DNA from: Solimicrobium sp040544425
GTDB taxonomy: Bacteria; Pseudomonadota; Gammaproteobacteria; Burkholderiales; Burkholderiaceae_D
Direction: 5' to 3'
Length of the DNA: 64,000 nucleotides
Assembly (NCBI GenBank): GCA_040544425.1
Contig: JBEONO010000016.1
Coordinates: forward strand, 41,202 to 105,201
In this document: piece after piece, positions 10,301 through 19,583 of the stretch
Layout of the letters: each line of letters opens with the position of its first letter
Numbering within the stretch: the stretch's first letter is position 1
Made by a program: the position numbers and the translations under genes
Notes under the pieces: generated by a model
What the model was told of the DNA's origin: nothing
The model's database searches: none
What the model saw: only the letters and a program-made list of their open reading frames with translations

Positions 10301-10990
10301 TTATTTTTCAGACAGCATATAACCGACACTGCGCACTGTCTTGATGAGGGATTCGGAATTTTTTAATACTTTACGCAGACGTAAAACATGCACATCCACC
10401 GTACGTTCTTCGATCACCACGTGATCTCCCCACACTTTGTCCAGCAACTGGCTGCGCGAAAATACCCGATCAGGATGCGCCAGAAAAAATTTCAAAAGCT
10501 TGAATTCGGCGTAGCCAATATCAACGCGTTGTTCATTCAGCGTGACCGAACAACTTACCGGGTCCAACACAATCGGGCCGGCAGACAAGACACCCTGCCC
10601 GTGTTCCGGCGCTTTGCGGCGCAGCACGGTTTTGATACGGGCGGTCAATTCACGCGGTGAAAATGGTTTGGTGATGTAATCATCTGCCCCATGATCGAGA
10701 CCGGCAATCTTGTCTTCTTCCATGCTCTTTGCGGTCAACATGATGATTGGCAGCGGGTTAAACTGCCGATCGGAACGAATCCTCGATAACAAGCGAATGC
10801 CGCTTTGGTCCGGCAACATCCAATCCAACAATACCAAATGCGGCATCCGACGCGAAATGAATGCCCATGCGTCGGCAGTATTGTTGACCGCGTACGTTTC
10901 CCAGCCAGCGGCACGCAGAGTAAAGCTGACCAGTTCAACAATCGCCGGTTCATCTTCCACAATCAATATTGTGGTTTTATCTAAGCTCAT
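10301..10990 (-). CDS. phoB: Phosphate regulon response regulator PhoB
   Basis: 229 residues, the usual PhoB length. Receiver domain 1-120 with acidic pair EDE near residue 12, phospho-acceptor Asp56 in LVLLDWMLPDQSGI, and the conserved Lys in DYITKPFSPREL. The OmpR-type winged-helix domain (about 130-229) has FKLLKFFLAHPDRVFSRSQL and RTVDVHVLRLRKVL. It binds Pho boxes, one of which is visible upstream of pstS. It sits between phoU and phoR. Confidence 0.96.
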   Translation of the reverse strand: MSLDKTTILIVEDEPAIVELVSFTLRAAGWETYAVNNTADAWAFISRRMPHLVLLDWMLPDQSGIRLLSRIRSDRQFNPLPIIMLTAKSMEEDKIAGLDHGADDYITKPFSPRELTARIKTVLRRKAPEHGQGVLSAGPIVLDPVSCSVTLNEQRVDIGYAEFKLLKFFLAHPDRVFSRSQLLDKVWGDHVVIEERTVDVHVLRLRKVLKNSESLIKTVRSVGYMLSEK

Positions 10991-11016
10991 TCTTTTTCCT
11001 GGTGATAGTCATTAGT

Positions 11017-11715
11017 CTATTCGCTGTGAGTCTCGGCATAATCGCTGTGGCGAATATCTTTGCCTTCAACAATGAATATCACGTGCTCGGCAATATTTTT
11101 CGCGTGATCACCAATCCGCTCGATCGCTTTCGCTACCCACAAGGCATCCAGCGCCGCTGAAATCGTGCGCGGATCTTCCATCATGTAGGTGATCAGGTTG
11201 CGCATAACTGCGCGAAAATCCTGGTCGATCAGGGTGTCTTTGGCAATCAGTTTGATCGCCTGCTTATGGTCCAACCGGGCAAGCGAATCCAGCGAGTCGT
11301 GCAGCAGGTTACCCACTTGCGAAGCCAGTCCGCGAATCGCATCGTAATCATTAAAAATTAAAATATTGCGCTGCATTTCCTTGGCCTGGGCAATCCGGGC
11401 AATTTTGCTGGATTCGTCGCCGATCCGTTCCAGGTCGGTAATCACCTTGACGGTCGCCATCACAGTGCGCAAATCGTTGGCGGCAGGCTGGCGCTTCAGA
11501 ATCAAATGACGGCATGCGTCATCCAGATCAATTTCCAACTGATTGACGTTCGCATCTGCAGCAATGACGCTGGACGCCAGTTCAACGTTGCCAACCCGGT
11601 AGCTGGCGATTGAGTCGTGAAACTGATTTTCAACCAAGCCGCCCATGAGTAATACTTTGGAACGCATGGCCTCCAGATCGGCATCGTACTGCCTGGAAGA
11701 ATGTTCATCGGTCAT
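11017..11715 (-). CDS. phoU: Phosphate-specific transport system accessory protein PhoU
   Basis: 232 residues, with the duplicated three-helix-bundle repeats of PhoU. Metal-binding E/D-xxx-D motifs appear in both halves (VITDLERIGDESSKIA and AKAIERIGDHAKNIAEHV). PhoU links the Pst transporter to PhoR and represses the Pho regulon when phosphate is plentiful. It lies between pstB (63 bp upstream) and phoB (26 bp downstream), the classical order. Confidence 0.96.
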   Translation of the reverse strand: MTDEHSSRQYDADLEAMRSKVLLMGGLVENQFHDSIASYRVGNVELASSVIAADANVNQLEIDLDDACRHLILKRQPAANDLRTVMATVKVITDLERIGDESSKIARIAQAKEMQRNILIFNDYDAIRGLASQVGNLLHDSLDSLARLDHKQAIKLIAKDTLIDQDFRAVMRNLITYMMEDPRTISAALDALWVAKAIERIGDHAKNIAEHVIFIVEGKDIRHSDYAETHSE

Positions 11716-11778
11716 GATCTGCCCCTTTTAATTATGTCATTCAAAAAACTGTCTCTTTGCGCAATACCCGTTACATCA

Positions 11779-12570
11779 TCAACCGAACCGCCCGGTGATA
11801 TAGTCTTGCGTTTCCTTTTTTACCGGGTTCATGAATACCTGATCCGTTACACCGGCCTCGACCAACTCACCCAAATACATATACGCCGTGTAATCGGAAC
11901 AGCGGGCGGCCTGCTGCATATTGTGGGTAACAATCGCTATTGTGTAATCCTGTTTTAATTCATTGATCAATTCTTCGATTTTGGCAGTCGAAATCGGATC
12001 CAGTGCCGAGGTCGGCTCGTCCAGCAGCAGGACATCCGGTTTCACCGCCACGCCGCGCGCGATACACAGACGTTGCTGCTGTCCACCGGACAAACTCAAT
12101 CCACTTTTGGTTAACTTGTCCTTGACCTCACCCCACAACGCACCTTTGTTCAAGGCCCACTCTACGCGTTCATTCATTTCACCTTTGGAGAGGTTTTCAT
12201 AGAGGCGAACACCGAACGCGATGTTGTCATAAATTGACATGGGAAATGGGGTTGGTTTCTGAAAAACCATCCCGATTTTTGCACGCAGCATATTGATATC
12301 CTGGTCCGCGTCCAAAATATTTTTACTGTTATAAACAATCTTTCCTTCGGCACGCTGACCTGGATATAAATCGTACATGCGATTCAAGGTGCGCAGCAGG
12401 GTCGATTTTCCACAGCCTGACGGACCAATAAACGCGGTCACTTTTTTGTCTTTAATCGACAGATTAATATTTTTCAGGCTATGCGTAGTGCCGTAATAAA
12501 AATTCAAACCGCTGATTTGTATCGCTGATGGCAACGAATCATGAGCAAGTGATTGTGCAGAAGTAGGCAT
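11779..12570 (-). CDS. pstB: Phosphate ABC transporter ATP-binding protein PstB
   Basis: A 263-residue ABC ATPase. Walker A GPSGCGKST, Q-loop VFQKPTPFPMS, signature LSGGQQQR and Walker B VLLLDEPTSALD are all intact. The C-terminal YLGELVEAG and TQDYITGRFG are typical of PstB. It energises high-affinity phosphate uptake through PstC and PstA, encoded just upstream. Confidence 0.97.
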   Translation of the reverse strand: MPTSAQSLAHDSLPSAIQISGLNFYYGTTHSLKNINLSIKDKKVTAFIGPSGCGKSTLLRTLNRMYDLYPGQRAEGKIVYNSKNILDADQDINMLRAKIGMVFQKPTPFPMSIYDNIAFGVRLYENLSKGEMNERVEWALNKGALWGEVKDKLTKSGLSLSGGQQQRLCIARGVAVKPDVLLLDEPTSALDPISTAKIEELINELKQDYTIAIVTHNMQQAARCSDYTAYMYLGELVEAGVTDQVFMNPVKKETQDYITGRFG

Positions 12571-12627
12571 GAATGATTCCTGTATTTTTTCTATATGTTT
12601 CTGTTGAAGTTTTTTGCAGATTACAAA

Positions 12628-13512
12628 CTAGGCTTGAATTTTTTGGCTGAAAATTGTGCGCGATAAAATATTCAGTGTCAGCACGCTCAGGGTAACAATT
12701 AACGCCCCACCCCAGGCCAACGACCGCCAATTATCATAGGGACTCATTGCAAACTGGTAAATGACGACAGGCAGATTGGCCATCGGCTTATTCATGTCGG
12801 CGTTGTAAAACTGGTTATTCAAGGCCGTGAACAGCAAAGGCGCAGTTTCACCGGAAATACGTGCAACAGCCAACAGCACACCGGTAATCACACCCGCTTT
12901 AACTGCGCGCAGGCGCACTAAAATCGCGACCTTCCATTGTGGTGCGCCCAAGGCAAATGCGGCCTCGCGCAAACTTCCAGGAACAAGTTGCAGCATATTG
13001 TCGGTAGTTCTGACGATCACAGGTACAGCGATCAGTGAAATCGCAAGGCTGCCAGCCCAACCGGAAAAATGTTTGGTATTGGCGACATACAGCGCGTAGA
13101 CAAACAGGCCAATGACGATTGACGGTGCCGACAACATAATGTCGGTCACAAACCGCGTGACGCTGGCAAACCAGTTGCCTTCACCATATTCCGCCAGATA
13201 CAGCCCCGCCAAAATACCGATCGGCGTGCAGATGACGGTGGCAACCCCGACCATTAACAGGCTACCCACTATTGCATTGAGCAGCCCACCGCCCTCTGCG
13301 CCTGGTGGTGGCGTCATTTGCGTCAGGAGGCCAATATTCAGTGAACCGAAGCCCTTAATAAATAAGGTCAGCAGGATCCATAACAGGAAGGCGATGCCGA
13401 TTAACATCGCCATAAACGACAGAAATATCCCGACCCGGTGCGTCCACAATCTACGACGATACACATCGTTATTCAGGGGATTTTCCTTGTATGTACCTTG
13501 GGAAGCGTCCAT
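12628..13512 (-). CDS. pstA: Phosphate ABC transporter permease PstA
   Basis: A 294-residue inner-membrane permease with about six membrane segments and a conserved EAAFALGAPQWKVAILVRL loop that contacts the ATPase. Its ATG (13512) overlaps the TAA of pstC by one base on the minus strand (TAATG), so the two are translationally coupled. Confidence 0.95.
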   Translation of the reverse strand: MDASQGTYKENPLNNDVYRRRLWTHRVGIFLSFMAMLIGIAFLLWILLTLFIKGFGSLNIGLLTQMTPPPGAEGGGLLNAIVGSLLMVGVATVICTPIGILAGLYLAEYGEGNWFASVTRFVTDIMLSAPSIVIGLFVYALYVANTKHFSGWAGSLAISLIAVPVIVRTTDNMLQLVPGSLREAAFALGAPQWKVAILVRLRAVKAGVITGVLLAVARISGETAPLLFTALNNQFYNADMNKPMANLPVVIYQFAMSPYDNWRSLAWGGALIVTLSVLTLNILSRTIFSQKIQA

Positions 13513-14567
13513 TAGTTCAGTCCTTCTTTCTTCTTCAAACCTAATAACATCAGTTTCGCTGCAGACAGGACAACAAATGTAATCGCAAACAAAATCAAAC
13601 CGAGTGCAAACAATGACGACACATGCAAAGGTGTATCGGCTTCAGCAAACTCATTGGCCAGCGTCGACGCAATACTGTTGCCCGGCGCGAACAGCGACCA
13701 TGACAGCCGGTTTGCGTTACCGATTACAAACGTAATTGCCATTGTTTCGCCAAGCGCTCTGCCAAGGCCCAGCATAACGCCGCCGACCACACCAATTTTT
13801 GTATATGGCAGGACAATTTTTCTGACCACTTCCCATTTGGTACAGCCCAGGCCATACGCCGATTCTTTCAAGATAGGCGGCACAACTTCAAATACGTCGC
13901 GCATTACCGACGCAATGAACGGGATGATCATAATGGCCAGTATTATGCCTGCAGCCAGAATGCCGATACCGATCATCGGCCCTTGAAACAGTTTCCCTAT
14001 TACCGGTAACTGACCAATGGTTTCTTGCAGCTTTGGTTGGACATATTCAGCAAAAAACGGGGCAAAAATAAACAGACCCCACATGCCGTAAATGATGCTG
14101 GGCACACCCGCCAGCAATTCGACTGCAGTTCCGAGTGGACGCTTGAGCCATGCCGGGCAAATTTCAGTCAAAAATAAAGCAATACCAAAACTGATCGGAA
14201 ACGCAATCAGCAGCGCAATGCACGACGTTGTCAAAGTACCGACGATGGCAATGAGCGCACCGTACTTGTCATTGACTGGATCCCATTCGATAGTGGTGAT
14301 AAAACCCGGACCAAATTCCTTAAAAGCAGGCCACGCACCATTCAGCAGGGAGATGATAATTCCAAGCAGCACGAGCAGAACACTGAATGCAAACGCAAAA
14401 GTGACCTTATGAAATATAAAGTCACCCAGTTTTTGCGATCGCATTGGCGTCTCAGGTTTTGAAATATGACTGCTGTTGATCGGCTGAGATTTTGAGTGAT
14501 TAATCTGAGTCGCTGCACTCAGATCAATAGCCCCTGATGAGGCATCTGGCGGTGTATTAGTCAGCAT
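13512..14567 (-). CDS. pstC: Phosphate ABC transporter permease PstC
   Basis: A 351-residue permease. After a polar N-terminal tail of about 45 residues come about six membrane segments. The coupling loop is KESAYGLGCTKWEVVRKIVLP, and GLGRALGETMAITFVIGNANR is typical of PstC. The N-terminal tail is a little longer than in enteric PstC. It is separated from pstS by 72 bp holding a strong hairpin. Confidence 0.95.
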   Translation of the reverse strand: MLTNTPPDASSGAIDLSAATQINHSKSQPINSSHISKPETPMRSQKLGDFIFHKVTFAFAFSVLLVLLGIIISLLNGAWPAFKEFGPGFITTIEWDPVNDKYGALIAIVGTLTTSCIALLIAFPISFGIALFLTEICPAWLKRPLGTAVELLAGVPSIIYGMWGLFIFAPFFAEYVQPKLQETIGQLPVIGKLFQGPMIGIGILAAGIILAIMIIPFIASVMRDVFEVVPPILKESAYGLGCTKWEVVRKIVLPYTKIGVVGGVMLGLGRALGETMAITFVIGNANRLSWSLFAPGNSIASTLANEFAEADTPLHVSSLFALGLILFAITFVVLSAAKLMLLGLKKKEGLN

Positions 14568-14581
14568 AAAAAACCAATTCT

Positions 14582-14614
14582 AAAAACCCAGCTTCCTTGA
14601 AATAAGGAGCTGGG
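14582..14614 (-). terminator. Attenuator-like hairpin between pstS and pstC
   Basis: On the minus strand CCCAGCTCCTT (14614-14604) pairs with AAGGAAGCTGGG (14598-14587), with one mismatch, and is followed by TTTTTA. This is an intrinsic-terminator layout. Partial readthrough would give more PstS than membrane components, as is usual for ABC binding proteins. Confidence 0.65.
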
Positions 14615-14639
14615 CATATTTTAATAACGCACTGCAAAA

Positions 14640-15692
14640 TTACCAGATTGCCTTACCTGAACTGTCTTTCACTTCTGTTTTCCAGGTTTCTTGCACTAAC
14701 TTGATTACAGCTGGTGGCATTGCAACATAGTCCAGTTCGTTGGCCATTGCTTCGCCATTTTTGAAAGCCCAATCAAAGAATTTCAATACTTCTTTACCTT
14801 TGGCTGCATCGGCCTGCTGTTTGTACATCAGAATAAATGATGCACCAGTAATTGGCCAGCTACCCTTGCCGGACTGGTCAGTCAGGATAACGTAGTATCC
14901 TGGTGATTTCGCCCAATCCGCGCCTGCTGCGGCAGCTTTAAATGAATCATCGCTTGGCTCAACAAAATTACCATCTTTGTTTTTCATTTGCGCGTAAATC
15001 ATTTTGTTCTTTTTAACGTAGGCATATTCGACGTAACCGATTGCACCTTTTACGTTTTGAACGCTGGCTGCAACGCCTTCATTTCCCTTGCCGCCCAAGC
15101 CAACCGGCCATTTCACTGCGGTGCTTGATCCAACTGTGGTTTTAAATTCAGCGTTTACTTTAGACAGATAATCGGTCCACAAGAATGTAGAACCAGATCC
15201 ATCTGAACGATGCACGACAGTGATGTCAGTAGCAGGCAATTTTAAACTCGGATTCAATGCAGTAATTTCAGGCGCATTCCACTTGGTAATCTTGCCCAGG
15301 TAGATGCCGGCGATTACATCACCAGTCAGCTTTAACTTACCGGCTTCCATGCCGTCAATATTGACTACTGGCACTAGCCCACCCATAATGGCTGGAAACT
15401 GAATCAAGCCAGCCGCCTCAAGTTCGTCGGCTTTGAGCGGCATATCAGAAGCACCAAAATCTACCGTTTTACTCTTAATTTGTTTAATTCCGGCACCGGA
15501 ACCAACTGACTGGTAATTCAAGCCGTTACCGCTTGCTTTTTTGTATGCATCGGCCCATTTAGCATAGATTGGATACGGGAATGTTGCACCTGCACCAGTT
15601 AAATCGGCTGCGCCAACGGTAGTTACTGATGCCAATGCGGCGCTAGCGCTGATTGCAACAATAAGAGTTTTAAAAATTTTATTTAAAGACAT
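14640..15692 (-). CDS. pstS: Periplasmic phosphate-binding protein PstS
   Basis: 350 residues with an N-terminal Sec signal peptide (MSLNKIFKTLIVAISASAALAS, cleavage near residue 28). Phosphate-binding signatures: TGAGATFPYPIYAKW, SVGSGAGIKQI and VVHRSDGSGSTFLWTDYL. The protein captures phosphate in the periplasm and delivers it to PstCA. It is the first gene of the pst-pho operon and has a Pho box upstream. Confidence 0.96.
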   Translation of the reverse strand: MSLNKIFKTLIVAISASAALASVTTVGAADLTGAGATFPYPIYAKWADAYKKASGNGLNYQSVGSGAGIKQIKSKTVDFGASDMPLKADELEAAGLIQFPAIMGGLVPVVNIDGMEAGKLKLTGDVIAGIYLGKITKWNAPEITALNPSLKLPATDITVVHRSDGSGSTFLWTDYLSKVNAEFKTTVGSSTAVKWPVGLGGKGNEGVAASVQNVKGAIGYVEYAYVKKNKMIYAQMKNKDGNFVEPSDDSFKAAAAGADWAKSPGYYVILTDQSGKGSWPITGASFILMYKQQADAAKGKEVLKFFDWAFKNGEAMANELDYVAMPPAVIKLVQETWKTEVKDSSGKAIW

Positions 15693-15758
15693 AAGGGCTC
15701 CATGGTATGTTATGCAACATTCATTTCCAACAACACCCCGACACTGTACAGCTCAATT

Positions 15759-15776
15759 GTGACAAGTAGATGACAA
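15759..15776 (-). promoter_or_regulatory. Pho box upstream of pstS
   Basis: On the minus strand: TTGTCATCTACTTGTCAC, two 7-bp direct repeats (TTGTCAT and TTGTCAC) spaced 11 bp, close to the PhoB consensus CTGTCATANANCTGTCAY. A TACAGT -10-like hexamer follows by about 11 bp, matching the usual arrangement in which the Pho box replaces the -35. The site is 67 bp before the pstS ATG. Confidence 0.8.
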
Positions 15777-15944
15777 AATCTTCCCTTTCGATCGCTGGCT
15801 GTAACAAATATATTAGGAGACATTTCAGCAGTTTGGAAAATATTATTCGAGATTTGAGGCTAATTACAAATAAGCAATTTTTAGAATTCACATTAATGTC
15901 ATAATTCAAATTTAGAATCTTTAATAACAATAAACGAGTCATCT

Positions 15945-18137
15945 ATGAGCAATGTACCTATTGTTAAAACGCAATCAAAGCAATCCAAAGTCAATTCACA
16001 GAAATCAGCGCAAAATAATATTGCAAAAAAAATAATTGCCCCAAGAAAAGTGAATCCTACCACAGCCAATTCGAATGCATCCATAAAAAAGTTGGGGCAA
16101 TTTCTCGATCGTGAACTATCCCAGATAGATTTCAACTGGCGGGTACTGGCTCAGGCCGAAGACACAAATATTCCGCTTTTGGAAAGATTGCGCTTCCTCT
16201 GTATCGCCAGCAGTAATTTGGACGAGTTTTTCGAAGTTCGTGTCGCCAGCTTGTTGGCGCACCAGGGTGAATATACCAAACCCAACCCCCAGCTAAAAGC
16301 AACCCTGGACGAAATCAGCGCCGAAGCCCATAAATTAGTAGAACGTCAATATCAGGTACTCAATGACGAAGTTCTACCCCTGTTATCACAGCACGGCGTG
16401 CACCTGTTGCGTCACAACGACCGCAACCCGGCGCAACGCGCCTGGGTCAAGGCCTATTTCGAACGGGAAGTACGACCGCTGTTGACGCCGATCGGATTGG
16501 ACCCGGCCCACCCTTTCCCGCAGGTTGTTAACAAAAGCTTAAATTTCATTGTGTCTCTCGCCGGCAAAGACGCTTTTGGTCGCGGCACCGCGATTGCAAT
16601 TGTCAAAGCTCCAAGGGTATTGCCGCGCATCATTCGACTGCCTGACGAGCTCAGTCCCAAATCATCGGGCGCTTCGTTTTGCTTGCTGTCCTCCGTCATC
16701 CATGCGCATATCGACGACTTATTCAATGGCCGGGAAGTTATTGCCTATTCGCAATTTCGAGTGACTCGCGACAGCGACATGTGGGTTGACGAAGATGAAG
16801 TCAAGAATTTACGCGTCGCATTACAGGGCGAGTTACAAAGCAGGCAATTTGGTGCAGCGGTACGTTTAGAGGTGGCGAAGAATTGTCCACCGAATTTGTC
16901 GAAGTTTTTATTGGAGCAATTTAACCTCCACCATACGCGTTTGTATGAGGTCAATGGTCCGGTCAATCTGGCACGCCTGTCGGCTATCGGAGAGTTAGTC
17001 AATTTTCCTGAGCTACGCTTCCCGCAATTTTTGCCGAACGTCGCAACCCCATATAGCCAGGCGGATATTTTTGCCGCCCTGCGCAAACAAGACCTGCTCC
17101 TGCATCATCCATTTCAATCCTTTCAGACTGTGATTGATTTTGTGCGTGACGCTGCTGCAGATCCAGCCGTGGTGGCGATTAAACAAACCATCTATCGTAC
17201 CGGAATGAATTCCGATTTGATGGAAGCATTGATCAGAGCGGCGCAAGATGGCAAAGAAGTGACGGTTATTCTGGAATTGATGGCTCGATTCGACGAAGAG
17301 GCGAATATCAACTGGGCTGACAAATTACAACGAGCTGGAGCACAGGTGGTGTATGGCGTTGTGGGATTAAAAACCCATGCCAAACTGGCTTTGGTGATTC
17401 GCCGCGAAGTTGGTCATCAGCTGCGTTGTTATGCACATTTGGGTACAGGAAACTACCATCCCACAACCACCAAGTTTTATACCGACTTCGGGCTGCTGAC
17501 GGCTAATCCGATCATTGCAGCAGAAGTCAACGAGATTTTTATTCACCTGACCAGTCTGACCAAGCACAAGAAATTTCAATACCTATGGCTGGCTCCGTTC
17601 TCATTTCATAATCAACTGATTAAAGCCATTCGCAACGAAGCGCGGCTGGCAAAATCAGGGAAGCCCGGTCGCATTATCGCCAAGATGAATGCGCTGCTTG
17701 ATGAATCCGTGATTCGCGCACTGTACGCCGCGTCCAATGACGGCGTCGTGATTGACCTGATTGTGCGCGGTGCCTGCGCCCTGCGTCCAGGCGTGCCGGG
17801 GATGTCGGAAAATATCCACGTCCGCTCCATCATTGGGCGCTTCCTGGAACACAGTCGTATCTTTTACTTCCGCAATGATTTGGCCCATGACACGTATTTA
17901 GCCAGTGCCGACTGGATGAACCGCAATCTGTTCAGGCGAATTGAAGTCGGGTTTCCTGTTTTGGACAAAAATCTTAAAAAACGCGTCATGGATGAGGGCC
18001 TGCTGCCCTATTTAAAGGATAATTGCAACGCCTGGATACTGGAAGAAAGTGGTGACTACAAAATTCGCAGAAGTCGCGCTAAGCCATTCTGTGCACAACA
18101 ATATTTGATGGATACGCTGGGACATTCTGATTCCTGA
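15945..18137 (+). CDS. ppk: Polyphosphate kinase PPK1
   Basis: 730 residues. A basic, low-complexity N-terminal tail of about 45 residues (longer than usual) precedes the PPK1 core starting at FLDRELSQIDFNWRVLAQA. The autophosphorylated histidine region is YAHLGTGNYHPTTTKFYTDFG, and the second phospholipase-D-like domain has VRSIIGRFLEHSRIFYF. It reversibly polymerises ATP gamma-phosphate into polyphosphate. Divergent from pstS and followed 27 bp later by sixA. A single TGTCATAA half-site at 15897-15904 is present, but there is no full Pho box. Confidence 0.96.
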   Translation: MSNVPIVKTQSKQSKVNSQKSAQNNIAKKIIAPRKVNPTTANSNASIKKLGQFLDRELSQIDFNWRVLAQAEDTNIPLLERLRFLCIASSNLDEFFEVRVASLLAHQGEYTKPNPQLKATLDEISAEAHKLVERQYQVLNDEVLPLLSQHGVHLLRHNDRNPAQRAWVKAYFEREVRPLLTPIGLDPAHPFPQVVNKSLNFIVSLAGKDAFGRGTAIAIVKAPRVLPRIIRLPDELSPKSSGASFCLLSSVIHAHIDDLFNGREVIAYSQFRVTRDSDMWVDEDEVKNLRVALQGELQSRQFGAAVRLEVAKNCPPNLSKFLLEQFNLHHTRLYEVNGPVNLARLSAIGELVNFPELRFPQFLPNVATPYSQADIFAALRKQDLLLHHPFQSFQTVIDFVRDAAADPAVVAIKQTIYRTGMNSDLMEALIRAAQDGKEVTVILELMARFDEEANINWADKLQRAGAQVVYGVVGLKTHAKLALVIRREVGHQLRCYAHLGTGNYHPTTTKFYTDFGLLTANPIIAAEVNEIFIHLTSLTKHKKFQYLWLAPFSFHNQLIKAIRNEARLAKSGKPGRIIAKMNALLDESVIRALYAASNDGVVIDLIVRGACALRPGVPGMSENIHVRSIIGRFLEHSRIFYFRNDLAHDTYLASADWMNRNLFRRIEVGFPVLDKNLKKRVMDEGLLPYLKDNCNAWILEESGDYKIRRSRAKPFCAQQYLMDTLGHSDS

Positions 18138-18164
18138 TCAACGACCAATTTCTAGGATAAATTA

Positions 18165-18638
18165 ATGGATCTCATTTTATGGCGTCATGCACATGCGGAA
18201 GCACTGGAAGAGAGTGCCCCTCACAGGCTGGACACGGAACGCAAGTTGACTCAGAAGGGCCAAAAACAGGCAGCCAAAATGGCGCTGTGGCTCGATAGCG
18301 TGCTGCCTCACAGCTGCAAGATCCTGGTCAGTCCCAGTCAGCGCACGATGCAAACCGCCCTCGCACTCGGTCGTAAATTCAAAGTAGTGGCGGAGGTCGG
18401 GACCGACAGCGATGTGGACCAGATACTGAGCATCTGCAACTGGCCAAACAGCCGCGAACCAGTCCTGATCATTGGACACCAGCCGCAATTGGGCGAGATC
18501 GTCTGCAGATTGATACCTTCGATTACAGAGTGCGCCATGCGCAAAGGGAATGTTTGGTGGATCAGCCAGAAAGAAAGTGAAGAAGATCCAATGACGTTTT
18601 TGAAAGCAGTCATGACGCCTGAGCTGGTCGTCAAATAG
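18165..18638 (+). CDS. sixA: Phosphohistidine phosphatase SixA
   Basis: A 157-residue histidine-phosphatase-superfamily protein. The catalytic RH motif is near the N-terminus (LILWRHAHAEA), a conserved Arg occurs in LVSPSQRTMQTA, and the second catalytic His is in LIIGHQPQLGEIV. SixA-type enzymes remove phosphate from phosphohistidine in phosphotransfer proteins. Pairing with ppk, whose product is a phosphohistidine enzyme, recurs in Burkholderiales, although a direct functional link is inference. Confidence 0.88.
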   Translation: MDLILWRHAHAEALEESAPHRLDTERKLTQKGQKQAAKMALWLDSVLPHSCKILVSPSQRTMQTALALGRKFKVVAEVGTDSDVDQILSICNWPNSREPVLIIGHQPQLGEIVCRLIPSITECAMRKGNVWWISQKESEEDPMTFLKAVMTPELVVK

Positions 18639-18648
18639 CAAACAAATC

Positions 18649-18676
18649 GTTGGCGTCACATCACTGCAACGCCAAC
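18649..18676. terminator. Hairpin between convergent sixA and olsB
   Basis: An 8-bp stem, GTTGGCGT at 18649-18656 paired with ACGCCAAC at 18669-18676, in the 45-bp convergent gap. There is no T-run on either side. Confidence 0.4.
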
Positions 18677-18683
18677 CAGCAAA

Positions 18684-19451
18684 TTACGCCGACTTATCCT
18701 TCAAATAGTGACGCGAATAACGTCCATCCAAATTTTCCAAAGGCAGCATCAGGAATAGATCGGCACAATGGAAGTCCGGATCCCAGGCAGGTTCACCGCA
18801 TACCCAGGCGCCAGCACGCAAATACCCTTTTAACAGCGGTGGCACATTCGATTTGAATTGCGCATCGAAGTCGGTATTGAGTGGGAACGGCAACAGCGGG
18901 GCAACCCGGTAGTCGATCGGCGCCATGTCTTCTGGTTTCAAACTCGCGAAGATGGCATTGGCATTCATGCCGCCATCGGCCAAACTGACCGAAGCACATC
19001 CAACCAAATAATTGCACTGTTCACGACGCATAAATGCAGCCAGACCTGCCCACAGCAACATGATTACCGCGCCACTGCGGTAGTCCGGGTGGATACAGGC
19101 GCGCCCTGCTTCAGCAATCTGATCACGGATGTGTTCAAAACGCGACAGATCAAATTCTGATTCCGAATAATAGCGACCGACTTTACGCGCTGCGTGAGGC
19201 CCGAGGACGCGATAGGTTCCGACTATTTTTAAGGAGTTGGTATCGCGAACAATTAAATGGTCGCAATAATCATCAAATTCATCTTTATCCAATCCTTCGG
19301 CATTGACTAATGCAGACAATCCCATTGTTTCGATAAATACTTTGTAGCGCAGGCGCTGCACTTCACGCACCTCTTCTGGGCTACTGGCCAGACTTAAGCT
19401 TAATTTGGAAAAATTCGAGTTTTGTTCTGAGGTCGATGTAAGTAGTCGCAT
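18684..19451 (-). CDS. olsB: OlsB-like ornithine N-acyltransferase (GNAT fold)
   Basis: A 255-residue cytoplasmic acyltransferase of the OlsB/hemolysin-like group: VQRLRYKVFIETMG near the start, VGTYRVLGP, the acyl-carrier/cofactor region EAGRACIHPDYRSGAVIMLLWAGL, and LLKGYLRAGAWVCGEPAWDPDFHCADLFLML. OlsB makes 3-hydroxyacyl-ornithine, the first step to ornithine lipids, which replace phospholipids during phosphate starvation in several bacteria. Its place beside the pho/ppk genes and a Pho-box-like sequence upstream fit that role. No olsA is in the window. Related GNATs of unknown substrate exist, so the exact reaction is not certain. Confidence 0.75.
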   Translation of the reverse strand: MRLLTSTSEQNSNFSKLSLSLASSPEEVREVQRLRYKVFIETMGLSALVNAEGLDKDEFDDYCDHLIVRDTNSLKIVGTYRVLGPHAARKVGRYYSESEFDLSRFEHIRDQIAEAGRACIHPDYRSGAVIMLLWAGLAAFMRREQCNYLVGCASVSLADGGMNANAIFASLKPEDMAPIDYRVAPLLPFPLNTDFDAQFKSNVPPLLKGYLRAGAWVCGEPAWDPDFHCADLFLMLPLENLDGRYSRHYLKDKSA

Positions 19452-19516
19452 AATTTAACCAAAAATAGAGACTTCCGAAGATTAACAAGCTAATACTTCA
19501 AGTTGATGACGATAAT

Positions 19517-19534
19517 GTTGCAGTATCATGACAC
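19517..19534 (-). promoter_or_regulatory. Candidate Pho box upstream of olsB
   Basis: On the minus strand: GTGTCATGATACTGCAAC. The first repeat (TGTCAT) is perfect; the second (CTGCAA against CTGTCA) matches at four of six positions, with correct 11-bp spacing. It lies 66 bp before the olsB ATG. Confidence 0.4.
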
Positions 19535-19583
19535 GATTTGGAAGAACTGGTTCCGACTTGTGCCAAATTGACGCCATTACCAG

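Noticed and set aside
15840..15944. Full Pho box in front of ppk
   Set aside because: Only one half-site TGTCATAA is present; the second repeat does not match.
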